Source: an uncultured Clostridia bacterium (lineage in GTDB: Bacteria; Bacillota; Clostridia; Oscillospirales; Oscillospiraceae). Taken from it: 64,000 nt of DNA. The stretch spans positions 62,001-126,000 of the forward strand of contig CAMNQX010000003.1 of assembly GCA_946550725.1 (NCBI GenBank), given 5' to 3'. This document shows, in pieces, positions 26,320-35,406 of the stretch. The position numbers were made by a program, and so were the translations under genes. The notes below the pieces were generated by a model. It made no database searches. It was not told the DNA's origin and saw only the letters and a program-made list of their open reading frames with translations. The stretch's first letter is position 1, and each line of letters opens with the position of its first letter.

Positions 26320-26880
26320 TCACACCAATTCGCTTTTTTGCAGTGCCCGCTTCAGGGGCGGGGCGATCAGGGCCGTGGCCAGCACCTTCACCGCCTCGCC
26401 AGGGAGGTAGATGAGGCAGCCCGTCTTGACCACCGTCCACACGTCCAGCCCTTTTCCCATGTAGACATTCAAAATCAGGCCCATATAGGGGGTTCCGATC
26501 ACATATCCCGCTAAAATACCTACTGCGGCCGCCCCGGCGATGCGAAGGGGAGAGGTGTGATCCTTCACCAGCCACGCGCTCACCGCCGCCGTCAGCGGAA
26601 AGCCCAGCAAAAACCCGAAGCTGGGCTGGAAGATGTACCCCGGCCCGCCGCCCTGGGTGAAGATGGGCAGGCCCAGCAGCCCCAGGGCCAGGTACACCCC
26701 CTGGGACGCCGCCCCCCACTTTGCCCCCAGCAAAATGCCCGCCAGGGCCGCCATCATGGTTTGCAGGGTGATGGACATGAAGCCCAGGGGGATCTTCAAA
26801 AACCCGCACACGGCGGTGAGGGCGGCAAAGACCCCGGCCAGGACCAGGGGGCGAAGATAGGAACGCTGCTTAGTAGACAT
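26320..26880 (-). CDS. bioY: Biotin transporter BioY (S component)
   Basis: LVLAGVFAALTAVCGFLKIPLGFMSITLQTMMAALAGILLG..; downstream of BirA-type operators. Confidence 0.93.
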   Translation of the reverse strand: MSTKQRSYLRPLVLAGVFAALTAVCGFLKIPLGFMSITLQTMMAALAGILLGAKWGAASQGVYLALGLLGLPIFTQGGGPGYIFQPSFGFLLGFPLTAAVSAWLVKDHTSPLRIAGAAAVGILAGYVIGTPYMGLILNVYMGKGLDVWTVVKTGCLIYLPGEAVKVLATALIAPPLKRALQKSELV

Positions 26881-26883
26881 AAC

Positions 26884-26915
26884 TTGTAAACCTCTTTTCT
26901 TGACTTGGTTGACAA
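26884..26915. promoter_or_regulatory. BirA operator-like site 1
   Basis: TTGTAAACC - 14 bp - GGTTGACAA in the bioY leader. Confidence 0.85.
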
Positions 26916-26941
26916 ATGGAGTATACCACAAAAAACCGGGC

Positions 26942-26973
26942 TTGTAAACCGTTTTTTGAAAATCGGTTGACAA
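26942..26973. promoter_or_regulatory. BirA operator-like site 2, overlapping both -35 elements
   Basis: TTGTAAACC - 14 bp - GGTTGACAA; overlaps bioY promoter TTTACA-17-TATACT (minus, 26920-26948) and birA promoter TTGACA-17-TAAACT (26967-26995). Confidence 0.87.
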
Positions 26974-27018
26974 CCTCCTTCCGCCACGGTAAACTGAGAG
27001 AAAAAGGAGGGAGCGGCG

Positions 27019-27999
27019 ATGGTGAAGGACGAGGTGCTCTCGGCGCTACGGCGGGCGGAACGCCCAGTGTCTGGGGCAGAGCTGTGCAAGGCCCTGGGCG
27101 TGAGCCGGGCGGCGGTGTGGAAGGCGGTGGAGGCCCTGCGGAAAGAGGGCTACGAGATCGAGGCCCAGAGCGCGGTGGGCTACCGCCTGGTGGCCGCCCC
27201 CGACCGCCTCACCGCCGCCGAGCTGCGGGCGGCAGACGGCGTAGTGGGCCGGGAGGTGGTGTGCCTGGACACGGTGGACTCCACCAATGAGGAGATCAAG
27301 CGCCGGGCGCTGGCTGGGGCGGAAGCGGGACTGGTGGTCACCGCCGAGACCCAAACAGGGGGAAAAGGCCGCCGGGGGCGGAGCTTTCAGTCCCTTTCCG
27401 GCAAGGGACTTTACCTCTCCGTGCTCCTGAAGCCCAACGTACCTCTGGACCAGGTGAGCCAGCTGACGGCCTGGACGGCGGTGGCGGTGTGCCGGGCCAT
27501 TGAGGAGGTCTGCGGCGTGCGGCCCCAGATCAAGTGGCCCAACGACGTGCTGGTGGACGGCAAAAAGCTCTGCGGCATCCTCACGGAGATGGGGGTGGAG
27601 GCGGAGACGGGCGCGCTGGGCTACGTGGTGGTGGGCATGGGCACCAACGTGTCCCAGACCGAGGAGGATTTCGGCCCGGAATTGTGCGACCTCGCCACTT
27701 CCCTGCACCTTTTGGGGGCGGAGGTCACCCGGCGGGAGCTGGCTCTGGCCCTCATCGCGGAGCTGGACCGCATGAACGCCGCCTTTCCCCATGGCCGGGA
27801 GGAATATTTCGACGCCTACACCCGGCGGTGCGTCACCCTGGGCAGGGAGGTTTTGCTCATCCGGGGAGACGGGACCACCCAGGCCACGGCGGAGCGCCTC
27901 ACCGGGGCGTTCCAGCTGGTGGTGCGCCGCCCCGACGGGACGGAGGAAACGGTATCCTCCGGGGAGGTCTCGGTGCGGGGCCTGCTGGGCTATCAATAA
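27019..27999 (+). CDS. birA: Bifunctional biotin--[acetyl-CoA-carboxylase] ligase / repressor
   Basis: N-terminal HTH (SGAELCKALGVSRAAVWKAVEALRKEGYEI), then DSTNEEIKRRA, TQTGGKGRRGRSF, KWPNDVLVDGKKLCGILTE. Confidence 0.95.
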   Translation: MVKDEVLSALRRAERPVSGAELCKALGVSRAAVWKAVEALRKEGYEIEAQSAVGYRLVAAPDRLTAAELRAADGVVGREVVCLDTVDSTNEEIKRRALAGAEAGLVVTAETQTGGKGRRGRSFQSLSGKGLYLSVLLKPNVPLDQVSQLTAWTAVAVCRAIEEVCGVRPQIKWPNDVLVDGKKLCGILTEMGVEAETGALGYVVVGMGTNVSQTEEDFGPELCDLATSLHLLGAEVTRRELALALIAELDRMNAAFPHGREEYFDAYTRRCVTLGREVLLIRGDGTTQATAERLTGAFQLVVRRPDGTEETVSSGEVSVRGLLGYQ

Positions 28000-28057
28000 G
28001 CGGTCAGGAGACGGGCGCGGGGCGTCCGTCCCTTTTTTGAAAAAATATCCGCTTGAC

Positions 28058-28084
28058 TGCAACATTTGGCGGGGCTGAAACGTC
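28058..28084 (+). promoter_or_regulatory. Candidate autoregulated ECF-type promoter
   Basis: TGCAAC - 17 bp - CGTC just upstream of the ECF sigma gene; resembles ECF -35 AAC / -10 CGTC. Confidence 0.4.
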
Positions 28085-28109
28085 AAGAGAGTGTCAGGAG
28101 GTGAAAGAG

Positions 28110-28553
28110 ATGGATTGGGAAACCTTTGTCATGACCAACGCCAACAGCCTGTTTCGCACGGCGCTGGCCATTCTGGGCGACCACGCCGAGGCGGAGGACG
28201 CGGTACAGGACGCATTTGTGAAGTATCTGGAAAAGGCCCCCAAGGACGTGGCAAACCCCATGGGCTGGCTGACCCGGGTGCTGGTGAACGGGTGCAAGAG
28301 CCGCCTGCGGCTGAAGTGGCGGCAGGTGGGGGAGCTGCCTGACGACCTGGCCGCCACAGGGGCGGAGCGGGTAGAGCTGGAGGAGCTTTGGCAGCTGCCC
28401 GCCCGGGACAGGGCGGTCATCCACCTCTTTTATTACGAGGGGTACTCCACCGCCGAGATCGCCCAGATGACCGGGGAAAAAGAGGGGACCATCCGTTCCC
28501 GCATGTCCCGGGCCAGAGGAAAACTGCGCACTTTATTGGAAGAAGCTCAGTGA
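28110..28553 (+). CDS. ECF-type RNA polymerase sigma factor
   Basis: DHAEAEDAVQDAFVKYLEKA and LPARDRAVIHLFYYEGYSTAEIAQMTGEKEGTIRSRMSRARGKL. Confidence 0.92.
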   Translation: MDWETFVMTNANSLFRTALAILGDHAEAEDAVQDAFVKYLEKAPKDVANPMGWLTRVLVNGCKSRLRLKWRQVGELPDDLAATGAERVELEELWQLPARDRAVIHLFYYEGYSTAEIAQMTGEKEGTIRSRMSRARGKLRTLLEEAQ

Positions 28554-28568
28554 AAGGAGGGGCAAACC

Positions 28569-31517
28569 GTGAAGGATTATGAGCGTTACATGAACCGCCA
28601 GCGAATGTCGGAGACCGGCATGGTGCGGCTGATGAAGCTGGAGACGGAGCGGCCCGAAAAGGGTACCCGCGCCGGGAAAAAGCGGCAGGCCCTTCCACGG
28701 TGGGCGAAGACCCTGGGCATGGCGGCCAGCCTGGTCCTGGTGGTGGGCCTGTGCGCCCTGCCCGTCCTGCGCTGGGCCGCCCAGCGGGCGAACCCCCAGC
28801 CGGTGGAGGAGGAGCTGTTTTTCCATGAGGTGGACAGCGTCCCCTTCACCGACCAGGCCATCGCCGGGGGCATGGGGCTGGACGCCATGGAGCCAGAGGA
28901 TGCCGCCGCCATTTTTGGAAGTGCTCCCGACGACTTTGTGGGCCTTTTGGAAACGGTGGGGCTGGACAAGTTCGACATGGAGTATTACACCGTAGATATG
29001 GCGAATGAAGGGGACGGCAGCTACCGCTTTTTGATGAAGGGGGACTACATCTCCCCAAGGGTGGAGGAGAAATTGCCGCCCACCACCAGCTATACGCCCG
29101 CCACCACCGTGTGGCTGGAAATTTACGAGGGCCACAGCTATCTGGACGAGGCGGGCTGGGCGGCTCTGGAGCCCTGTACGTTCCATGACCATACGGTCAC
29201 CGCCGCCTGCGTTGAGGATAACGTCCGGGCCGCCGCCGCCTTCAACGTGGAGAGCGGCGGCAAGACCTACGGCGTGCTGTATGCCGTCACCGCTGACGGC
29301 GAGCGCAACGCCAAGGAGCTGGTGACCAAAATGGTGCGCTATATCACCACCAACGGTCTGTCCATCCCCAGCAACGAACTGGTGTTCAATGAGGTGGAGG
29401 GGGTCCCGCAAAACGGCAACGCCCCGGAGGGACTGCACGACACCACCATGGATGTGTACGATATGGGTATGATCCTGCACAGCAGTGGGGAGTGGTGGGA
29501 CGATATTTGCGCGGAGTTTGGCTGGACCGGGTATGACGTGTCCGGGACCTCCACCCCCGCGGGCCGGGACCCGGAGACGAACTACGCGCTGACCTATTTC
29601 CGCATCAGCGGGCAACACCGGACCGGAGAGCAGCAGTGGGACGGCAGCACCTTCGAGCTGGCGTTGATGCCCAACATGACCGACTTCGCCGCCTACACCG
29701 CCCAGGATATCCACAACTGGGACGCGCTGGAGGTCAGCACCGTGAACGGTATCCCGGTGACGGCGGCGATCTACTACCACCCGAGCCAGCAGGTGTATTA
29801 CGCCGCCGCCACCTTCGTGGTGGAGGACTCCATCTGCGACTACGGCGTGTTCTATCAGGTCTGCGTCAAGACCGAGGCGGAGGCCAAGGACCTGGTGACC
29901 CGGGCGGTGAACTATTTGACCAGCGGCGGCGTGTTTACCGAGATGTACGGGCAGTACGGCTTTGGCATCATGGACTACGACGAGCTGACCCAGGTCAGCA
30001 CCCAGCGGCCCGGCATGACCGTGGGGGACAGCCGCCCCCTGAGCCGGGAGGAGATCGAGTGGGTGTTCCCGCCCCTGGCAGAGGGCGGCGAGGAAGCCTG
30101 GTACGGCACGGCCTACTTCTACCCCGACGGGAGCCTTGGCTCCATCGTCCTCTCCGGGTTTACCGACTATGGCGGGGTCTCGGATGAGACGGCGCTCCGC
30201 CAGGTGACCATCGTTATGGGCAAGGAGGAGGAGACCTTCCGGGACAACTATGTGGACGGCGGCTACATCGGCGCGGAGACGGAGGGCTACCGGGACAACC
30301 GGCTCCGGGGCTACTGGCGGCACGACCCGGAGTATGTGTGGGGCAGCGACGCCGACGACCTGGGGGCGGATGTGTTCGTCTGTCAGCTGGACCCCAACCT
30401 GGGCTGGGTGGCGGAGATCATTACCAGCCAGAAGGACGGCACCTTTGACGAAAACCGCTGGCTCAACACCGAGTGGGTCGTGAAGGCCATGGGCAACCTC
30501 TGGTGGAAGGACGACCTGACCATGGAGACCGACGGGATCTTTGTCCGGGAGTACGCCACCCTGGGCGAGTTGCGGAGCGCGGTGGACGAAAGGTTCCTGC
30601 CCTATCTGCCCACGACCCTGATGGACCACGATGAGTTCCACGGTTACTGGCGGCGCAACTCGGGAGAGTATGAGTCGGCGGAGGCGCGCTGGGATAAGCC
30701 CTGGGTCATTCAGGGCAGCTACGCCCGGTTCAGCTATTCGGGGGACGTTGACGTGAAGTGGCCCATCACGGCCATGGGGCTTCCGGAGGTCACCGACATC
30801 ACCGACCGGGAGAGCTATGATTTCCGGGAGCATCCGGGGCTGGTGATGCCCCAGCCGGAGGGAAGCTTCCTGGAGGAAATTTACGAGAAGCTGTATTTAC
30901 CCACCTTCTGGGCCAAGGACGCCAGTTTAGACTTGATCGAGAGCCGCATTTACAAAAGCGACGAGTATAACAGCGAGTGCCGCTTCCAGCTCCTCCACGA
31001 CAACAACGTGCTGGTGACCTACCGATTCGCCAACATGACGGCGGAGGAAATTTGGAAGGTGGTGGAGGAAACCGTCCCGGGAGGTGGAAACACGATGGAG
31101 TTATCAGGAACGTATTACCTGGAGAGCGCCGACGGCGGCGTGATAGGCAACATGGCCAAGGTCGCCTTTGACGGGGACACCGTCACCATCAGCTCAGACA
31201 GGCTGCACTTTCACACCTGCGTTTGCAGCAGCAGAATGAGGGAGCGGGTGAACGGAAAAGAACTGGTGCGGATGATCTGCGACAAGTGCGACGGCATTTT
31301 CTCCTTTGAGGTCGTAGACGAGGACACCCTGCGGCTTGACATGGACAACTCCTCCCTCCACGGCGACCACCATAGCGACTGGACTTTCGAGGTCAGCGAC
31401 GGAACGGTGTTCCGCCACCTCCGGGATGGGGAGGACGCCACCCACCACCCGGAGCCGGAGCACAATGTGGAGGTGACCCACCACCCCGAGCCGACCCATC
31501 ACTCCGGGCATCATTAA
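28569..31517 (+). CDS. Large single-TM anti-sigma-like protein with extracytoplasmic domain and His-rich C-terminus
   Basis: Immediately downstream of the ECF sigma; cytoplasmic N-terminus, one TM (LGMAASLVLVVGLCALPVL); tail HHPEPEHNVEVTHHPEPTHHSGHH. Confidence 0.75.
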   Translation: MKDYERYMNRQRMSETGMVRLMKLETERPEKGTRAGKKRQALPRWAKTLGMAASLVLVVGLCALPVLRWAAQRANPQPVEEELFFHEVDSVPFTDQAIAGGMGLDAMEPEDAAAIFGSAPDDFVGLLETVGLDKFDMEYYTVDMANEGDGSYRFLMKGDYISPRVEEKLPPTTSYTPATTVWLEIYEGHSYLDEAGWAALEPCTFHDHTVTAACVEDNVRAAAAFNVESGGKTYGVLYAVTADGERNAKELVTKMVRYITTNGLSIPSNELVFNEVEGVPQNGNAPEGLHDTTMDVYDMGMILHSSGEWWDDICAEFGWTGYDVSGTSTPAGRDPETNYALTYFRISGQHRTGEQQWDGSTFELALMPNMTDFAAYTAQDIHNWDALEVSTVNGIPVTAAIYYHPSQQVYYAAATFVVEDSICDYGVFYQVCVKTEAEAKDLVTRAVNYLTSGGVFTEMYGQYGFGIMDYDELTQVSTQRPGMTVGDSRPLSREEIEWVFPPLAEGGEEAWYGTAYFYPDGSLGSIVLSGFTDYGGVSDETALRQVTIVMGKEEETFRDNYVDGGYIGAETEGYRDNRLRGYWRHDPEYVWGSDADDLGADVFVCQLDPNLGWVAEIITSQKDGTFDENRWLNTEWVVKAMGNLWWKDDLTMETDGIFVREYATLGELRSAVDERFLPYLPTTLMDHDEFHGYWRRNSGEYESAEARWDKPWVIQGSYARFSYSGDVDVKWPITAMGLPEVTDITDRESYDFREHPGLVMPQPEGSFLEEIYEKLYLPTFWAKDASLDLIESRIYKSDEYNSECRFQLLHDNNVLVTYRFANMTAEEIWKVVEETVPGGGNTMELSGTYYLESADGGVIGNMAKVAFDGDTVTISSDRLHFHTCVCSSRMRERVNGKELVRMICDKCDGIFSFEVVDEDTLRLDMDNSSLHGDHHSDWTFEVSDGTVFRHLRDGEDATHHPEPEHNVEVTHHPEPTHHSGHH

Positions 31518-31528
31518 GACAAGAAAAT

Positions 31529-31556
31529 GGCCTCCGGTGAAAACCGGAGGCCGTAT
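31529..31556 (+). terminator. Terminator after anti-sigma gene
   Basis: GGCCTCCGGT-GAAA-ACCGGAGGCC then GTATTTTA. Confidence 0.7.
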
Positions 31557-31576
31557 TTTATAGAAAGCTTTCTCTC

Positions 31577-31705
31577 TTAGAACTTGCTCTCGGGGGCCTT
31601 GCGGCTCTCGGGCGCGTCCTTCTTCTTGTTCTCAGGGGCCTGATCCTTCTTGTCGGTGGGGCAGTTCTGGTTCTTGTTCTGCGGGTTCTTGCTCTGATCC
31701 TTCAT
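31577..31705 (-). CDS. 42-aa highly charged small protein
   Basis: MKDQSKNPQNKNQNCPTDKKDQAPENKKKDAPESRKAPESKF with GAGGTGAGAGAC RBS upstream of ATG. Confidence 0.6.
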   Translation of the reverse strand: MKDQSKNPQNKNQNCPTDKKDQAPENKKKDAPESRKAPESKF

Positions 31706-31784
31706 GTCTCTCACCTCTTTCCGCGCTTTTAGTATCACCACCCGCCCATGTTTTATCCCGGATGAAAAAATTTCCACAAAAGGG

Positions 31785-31814
31785 TTGCCATTTCACCACA
31801 AGATGTGGTATACT
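31785..31814 (+). promoter_or_regulatory. Promoter for nrdR
   Basis: TTGCCA - 18 bp - TATACT, spacer containing CCACA-AGA-TGTGG. Confidence 0.6.
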
Positions 31815-31864
31815 TCTCTCGTTGATTTACATAATTCCTTTGTGAGAGAGAGGAGCGGTGTGAT

Positions 31865-32320
31865 ATGAAATGTCCCTTCTGCGGCAACTTGGAGAGCAAG
31901 GTGGTGGATTCCCGCCCCACCGACGAGGGGGACAGCATCCGCCGGAGGCGGGAGTGTCTGGTGTGCCGCAAGCGGTTTACCACCTATGAGACCATCGAGC
32001 GTGTACCCATCGTGGTCATCAAAAAGGATGGCTCCCGCCAGGCCTTTGACCGCAACAAGCTCATCGGCAGTATGCTGAAATCCTGCGAAAAGCGCAGCGT
32101 GCCCCTGAGTACGCTGGAGAGCATCGCCGACGAGATCGAGCTGAGCCTCCAAAACGACATGGCAAAAGAGGTCAAGTCCAGCGACATCGGCAACATGGTC
32201 ATGGAGAAGTTGAAAACCGTGGACGAGGTGGCCTATGTCCGCTTCGCGTCGGTGTACCGCCAGTTCAAGGACATCAACTCCTTCCGCAAGGAGCTGAATA
32301 AGCTTTTCAAAGAGAAATGA
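31865..32320 (+). CDS. nrdR: Transcriptional repressor NrdR
   Basis: [42 protein letters not shown] zinc ribbon and ATP-cone. Confidence 0.97.
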   Translation: MKCPFCGNLESKVVDSRPTDEGDSIRRRRECLVCRKRFTTYETIERVPIVVIKKDGSRQAFDRNKLIGSMLKSCEKRSVPLSTLESIADEIELSLQNDMAKEVKSSDIGNMVMEKLKTVDEVAYVRFASVYRQFKDINSFRKELNKLFKEK

Positions 32321-32450
32321 GAAGCGCGACCCGTAGACACGCAGGCGTGGATGGAGCGGCCCGCACGGCAAAAACAGGCCGGGCACAGCCCGGCGGCATT
32401 TTGCCAAGGGCCGGGAAGCCACGCCGCGGCGTGTCCAACGGGAGCGTGAC
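32321..32450 (+). repeat. Stop-codon-adjacent hairpin element, copy C
   Basis: GAAGCGCGACCCGTAGACACGCAGGCGTGGATGGAGCGG...GGCAAAA...TTTTGCC...CCGGGAAGCCACGCCGCGGCGTGTCCAACGGGAGCGTGAC, starting right after nrdR TGA. Confidence 0.8.
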
Positions 32451-32481
32451 AGCCCCAATCGGACACACCGTGAATAAGCGG

Positions 32482-32513
32482 ATGAATATTCATATTTAGA
32501 TGAATAATATTCA
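32482..32513. promoter_or_regulatory. ARG-box-like palindromes upstream of argG
   Basis: ATGAATATTCAT (32482-32493) and TGAATAATATTCA (32501-32513), similar to the ArgR/AhrC TGAAT..ATTCA consensus. Confidence 0.55.
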
Positions 32514-32542
32514 ATCTGTTGGTGAAAATAACCGCTAAAAGG

Positions 32543-32587
32543 AAATGCAAGGGGAATGTTTATGCAACTTTGCCCTTGCATTTTTTT
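32543..32587 (+). terminator. Leader terminator/attenuator-like hairpin upstream of argG
   Basis: AAATGCAAGGG...CCCTTGCATTTTTTT; an alternative ATGCAA-CTTTGCCC-TTGCAT pairing uses the same 3' arm. Confidence 0.6.
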
Positions 32588-32637
32588 GCGCGCGGTGGTA
32601 GACTATGTGCAACTTCACAATATGGGAGGTCTTTTCC

Positions 32638-33858
32638 ATGGCAAACAAGGACATCAAGAAGGTCGTTTTGGCGTATTCGGGAGGGTTGGACACCTCCATT
32701 ATCATTCCGTGGCTGAAAGAGAACTACAACGACCCGGAGATCATCGCCGTCTCCGGCGACGTGGGCCAGGGCACCGAGCTGGACGGGCTGGAGGAGAAGG
32801 CCATTAAGACGGGCGCCTCCAAGCTGTACATCGAGGACCTCACCGACGTGATGGTGGACGAGGTCATCATCCCCTCCATGATGATGGGGGCGAAGTATGA
32901 GGACTATTTGCTGGGCACCGCCTTCGCCCGGCCGGTGATCGCCAAGCGGCTGGTGGAGATCGCCCTCAAGGAGGGGGCGGACGCCATTTGTCACGGCTGC
33001 ACGGGCAAGGGCAACGACCAGGTGCGTTTTGAGCTGGCCATCAAGCGGTATGCCCCGGGGATGAAGATCATCGCTCCCTGGCGGGAGTGGGACATCAAGG
33101 GCCGGGACGAGGAGATCGACTACGCTGAGGCCCACGGCGTGCCGTTGAAGATCAGCCGGGAGACCAACTACTCCAAGGACAAGAACCTGTGGCACCTGAG
33201 CCACGAGGGCCTGGACCTGGAGGACCCGGCCAGCGAGCCGCAGTACGACAAGCCCGGCTTTTTGGAGATGGGGGTCTCTCCCATCATGGCCCCCGACAAG
33301 GCCACCTACGTGACCATCGACTTCGTCAAGGGCGTACCCACCGCCGTGGACGGGGTGAAGATGAAGGCCAGCGACATCATCCGCAAACTCAACGAGCTGG
33401 GCGGAGCCAACGGCATCGGCCTTTTGGACATCGTGGAGAACCGCCTGGTGGGGATGAAGGACCGTGGGGTGTACGAGACCCCCGGCGGCACCATCCTTTA
33501 CCGCGCCCACGAGGTGCTGGAGATGATCACCCTGGACAAGGACACCAAGCACATGAAGACCAAGCTGGCGGTGGACTTTGCCGACCTGGTCTACAACGGC
33601 AAGTGGTTCACCCCCCTGCGGGAGGCCCTGTCCGCCTTTGCCCTGGACACCCAGAAGCACGTCACCGGGCAGGTGAAGCTGAAGCTCTACAAGGGCAACA
33701 TCATCACCGCCGCCGTCACCAGCCCGGAGACGCTGTATTCCGAGAGCCTGGTGACCTTTGAGGAGAGCGACTACGACCAGAAGGACTCCCAGGGTTTCAT
33801 CAACCTCTGGGGCCTGCCCGACACGGTGCAGGCGCTGCGGGAGCAGGGCAAGCTGTAA
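32638..33858 (+). CDS. argG: Argininosuccinate synthase
   Basis: [36 protein letters not shown]. Confidence 0.97.
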   Translation: MANKDIKKVVLAYSGGLDTSIIIPWLKENYNDPEIIAVSGDVGQGTELDGLEEKAIKTGASKLYIEDLTDVMVDEVIIPSMMMGAKYEDYLLGTAFARPVIAKRLVEIALKEGADAICHGCTGKGNDQVRFELAIKRYAPGMKIIAPWREWDIKGRDEEIDYAEAHGVPLKISRETNYSKDKNLWHLSHEGLDLEDPASEPQYDKPGFLEMGVSPIMAPDKATYVTIDFVKGVPTAVDGVKMKASDIIRKLNELGGANGIGLLDIVENRLVGMKDRGVYETPGGTILYRAHEVLEMITLDKDTKHMKTKLAVDFADLVYNGKWFTPLREALSAFALDTQKHVTGQVKLKLYKGNIITAAVTSPETLYSESLVTFEESDYDQKDSQGFINLWGLPDTVQALREQGKL

Positions 33859-33983
33859 GCGTCCGAGCCGTGGTGAGCAGCGCGGATGGACTGGAGCGAG
33901 AATCAAATTGGTAAGGCGGTGTAGCCGCCGCGATTTGATTCGAGTCGGAGGGAAGCCGCGCGTCGCGAACAGGCGAGGCGTGA
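33859..33983 (+). repeat. Stop-codon-adjacent hairpin element, copy D
   Basis: GCGCGGATGGACTGGAGCGAGAATCAAATTGGTAAGGCGG..CCGCCGCGATTTGATTCGAGTCGGAGGGAAGCCGCGC, begins directly after argG TAA. Confidence 0.8.
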
Positions 33984-34011
33984 TAATGAGCAAGTACAAG
34001 GAGCGATTCTG

Positions 34012-35403
34012 ATGAAATTATGGGCAGGACGTTTCCAGAAGGAAACGGACGGGCTGGTGAACGACTTCAACTCGTCCATTTCCTTCGACGCGCGGCTGTA
34101 TAAGCAGGACATTGAAGGCTCCATCGCCCATGCCACCATGCTGGGCAAGCAGGGCATCATCGAGGAGCACGAGGCGGAGAAGATCATTGACGGGCTGAAG
34201 ACCATCCTCCGGGACATTGAGGCTGGGACCGCCGAGCTGACCGAGGACAGCGAGGACATCCACATGAACGTGGAGCGGCTGCTCACCGAGCGCATCGGGG
34301 ACACGGGCAAGCGGCTCCACACCGGGCGGTCGAGAAACGACCAGGTGGCGGTGGACTTCCGGATGTTCGTCCGCGCCGAGATCCCCGAGATCAAGGGGCA
34401 GATCCTGGCGCTGGAGACGGTTTTGGTCAACAAGGCCAAGGCCCATGTGGACACGGTGATGCCGGGGTACACCCATATGCAGCGGGCACAGCCCACTACC
34501 TTTGCCCACGTGCTTATGGCCTACGCCAATATGTTCCGCCGGGACGTGACCCGGCTGGAGGACTGCCTGGCGCGGCTGGACGAATGCCCCTTGGGAGCGG
34601 GCGCGCTGGCGACCTCTACGTATCCCGTAGACCGCTTTGAGACCGCCGCCCTTCTGGGCTTTGCCAAGCCCATGGACAACTCCATGGACGCGGTGTCCGA
34701 CCGGGACTTCGCCCTGGAGCTGCTGAGCGACCTGTCCATTTTGATGACCCACCTCTCCCGGTTTGCCGAAGAAATTATCCTTTGGTGCTCCTGGGAGTTC
34801 AAATTCGCCGAGCTGGACGACGCTTACTCCACCGGGTCGTCCATCATGCCCCAGAAGAAAAACCCCGATGTGGCCGAGCTGGTGCGGGGCAAGGCGGGGC
34901 GGGTGTACGGCTCCCTCATCACCCTGCTGACGGTGATGAAGGGCCTGCCTCTGGCGTACAACAAGGATATGCAGGAGGACAAGGAGCCGGTGTTCGACGC
35001 CATCGACACGGTGAAGCTGTGCCTCCCGGTGTTCGCCGCCATGGTAGACACCCTCACCATTCTGCCCCGGAACATGGAACGGGCGGCTCAGGTGGGCTTT
35101 ATCAACGCCACCGACTGCGCCGACTATCTGGTGAAAAAGGGCCTGCCCTTCCGGGACGCCTACATGATCGTGGGGCGGCTGGTGAACCTGTGCACCAAGA
35201 GCGGAGACACCCTGGACACCCTCACCCTGCGGGACTTCCGGGCCATCTCCAAGCTGTTCGACTCCGACGTGTACCAGGCTCTCCAGCTCAAGACCTGCGT
35301 CAACCAGCGCAAGGTGTACGGCGGGCCGTCCAAGGAGAGCGTGGAGCGGCAGATCGCCAACCTGGAGGAATTTATCGCCGCCCACACGGCGACGGAGGAC
35401 TGA
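34012..35403 (+). CDS. argH: Argininosuccinate lyase
   Basis: KLWAGRFQKETD, HTGRSRNDQVAVDFR, GSSIMPQKKNPDVAEL. Confidence 0.97.
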   Translation: MKLWAGRFQKETDGLVNDFNSSISFDARLYKQDIEGSIAHATMLGKQGIIEEHEAEKIIDGLKTILRDIEAGTAELTEDSEDIHMNVERLLTERIGDTGKRLHTGRSRNDQVAVDFRMFVRAEIPEIKGQILALETVLVNKAKAHVDTVMPGYTHMQRAQPTTFAHVLMAYANMFRRDVTRLEDCLARLDECPLGAGALATSTYPVDRFETAALLGFAKPMDNSMDAVSDRDFALELLSDLSILMTHLSRFAEEIILWCSWEFKFAELDDAYSTGSSIMPQKKNPDVAELVRGKAGRVYGSLITLLTVMKGLPLAYNKDMQEDKEPVFDAIDTVKLCLPVFAAMVDTLTILPRNMERAAQVGFINATDCADYLVKKGLPFRDAYMIVGRLVNLCTKSGDTLDTLTLRDFRAISKLFDSDVYQALQLKTCVNQRKVYGGPSKESVERQIANLEEFIAAHTATED

Positions 35404-35406
35404 GCC

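Noticed and set aside
28533-30833. 766-aa minus-strand ORF over the anti-sigma gene, and similar long ORFs at 34018-36117 and 42045-44327
   Set aside because: Mirror ORFs of well supported genes with no independent motif or start signal.
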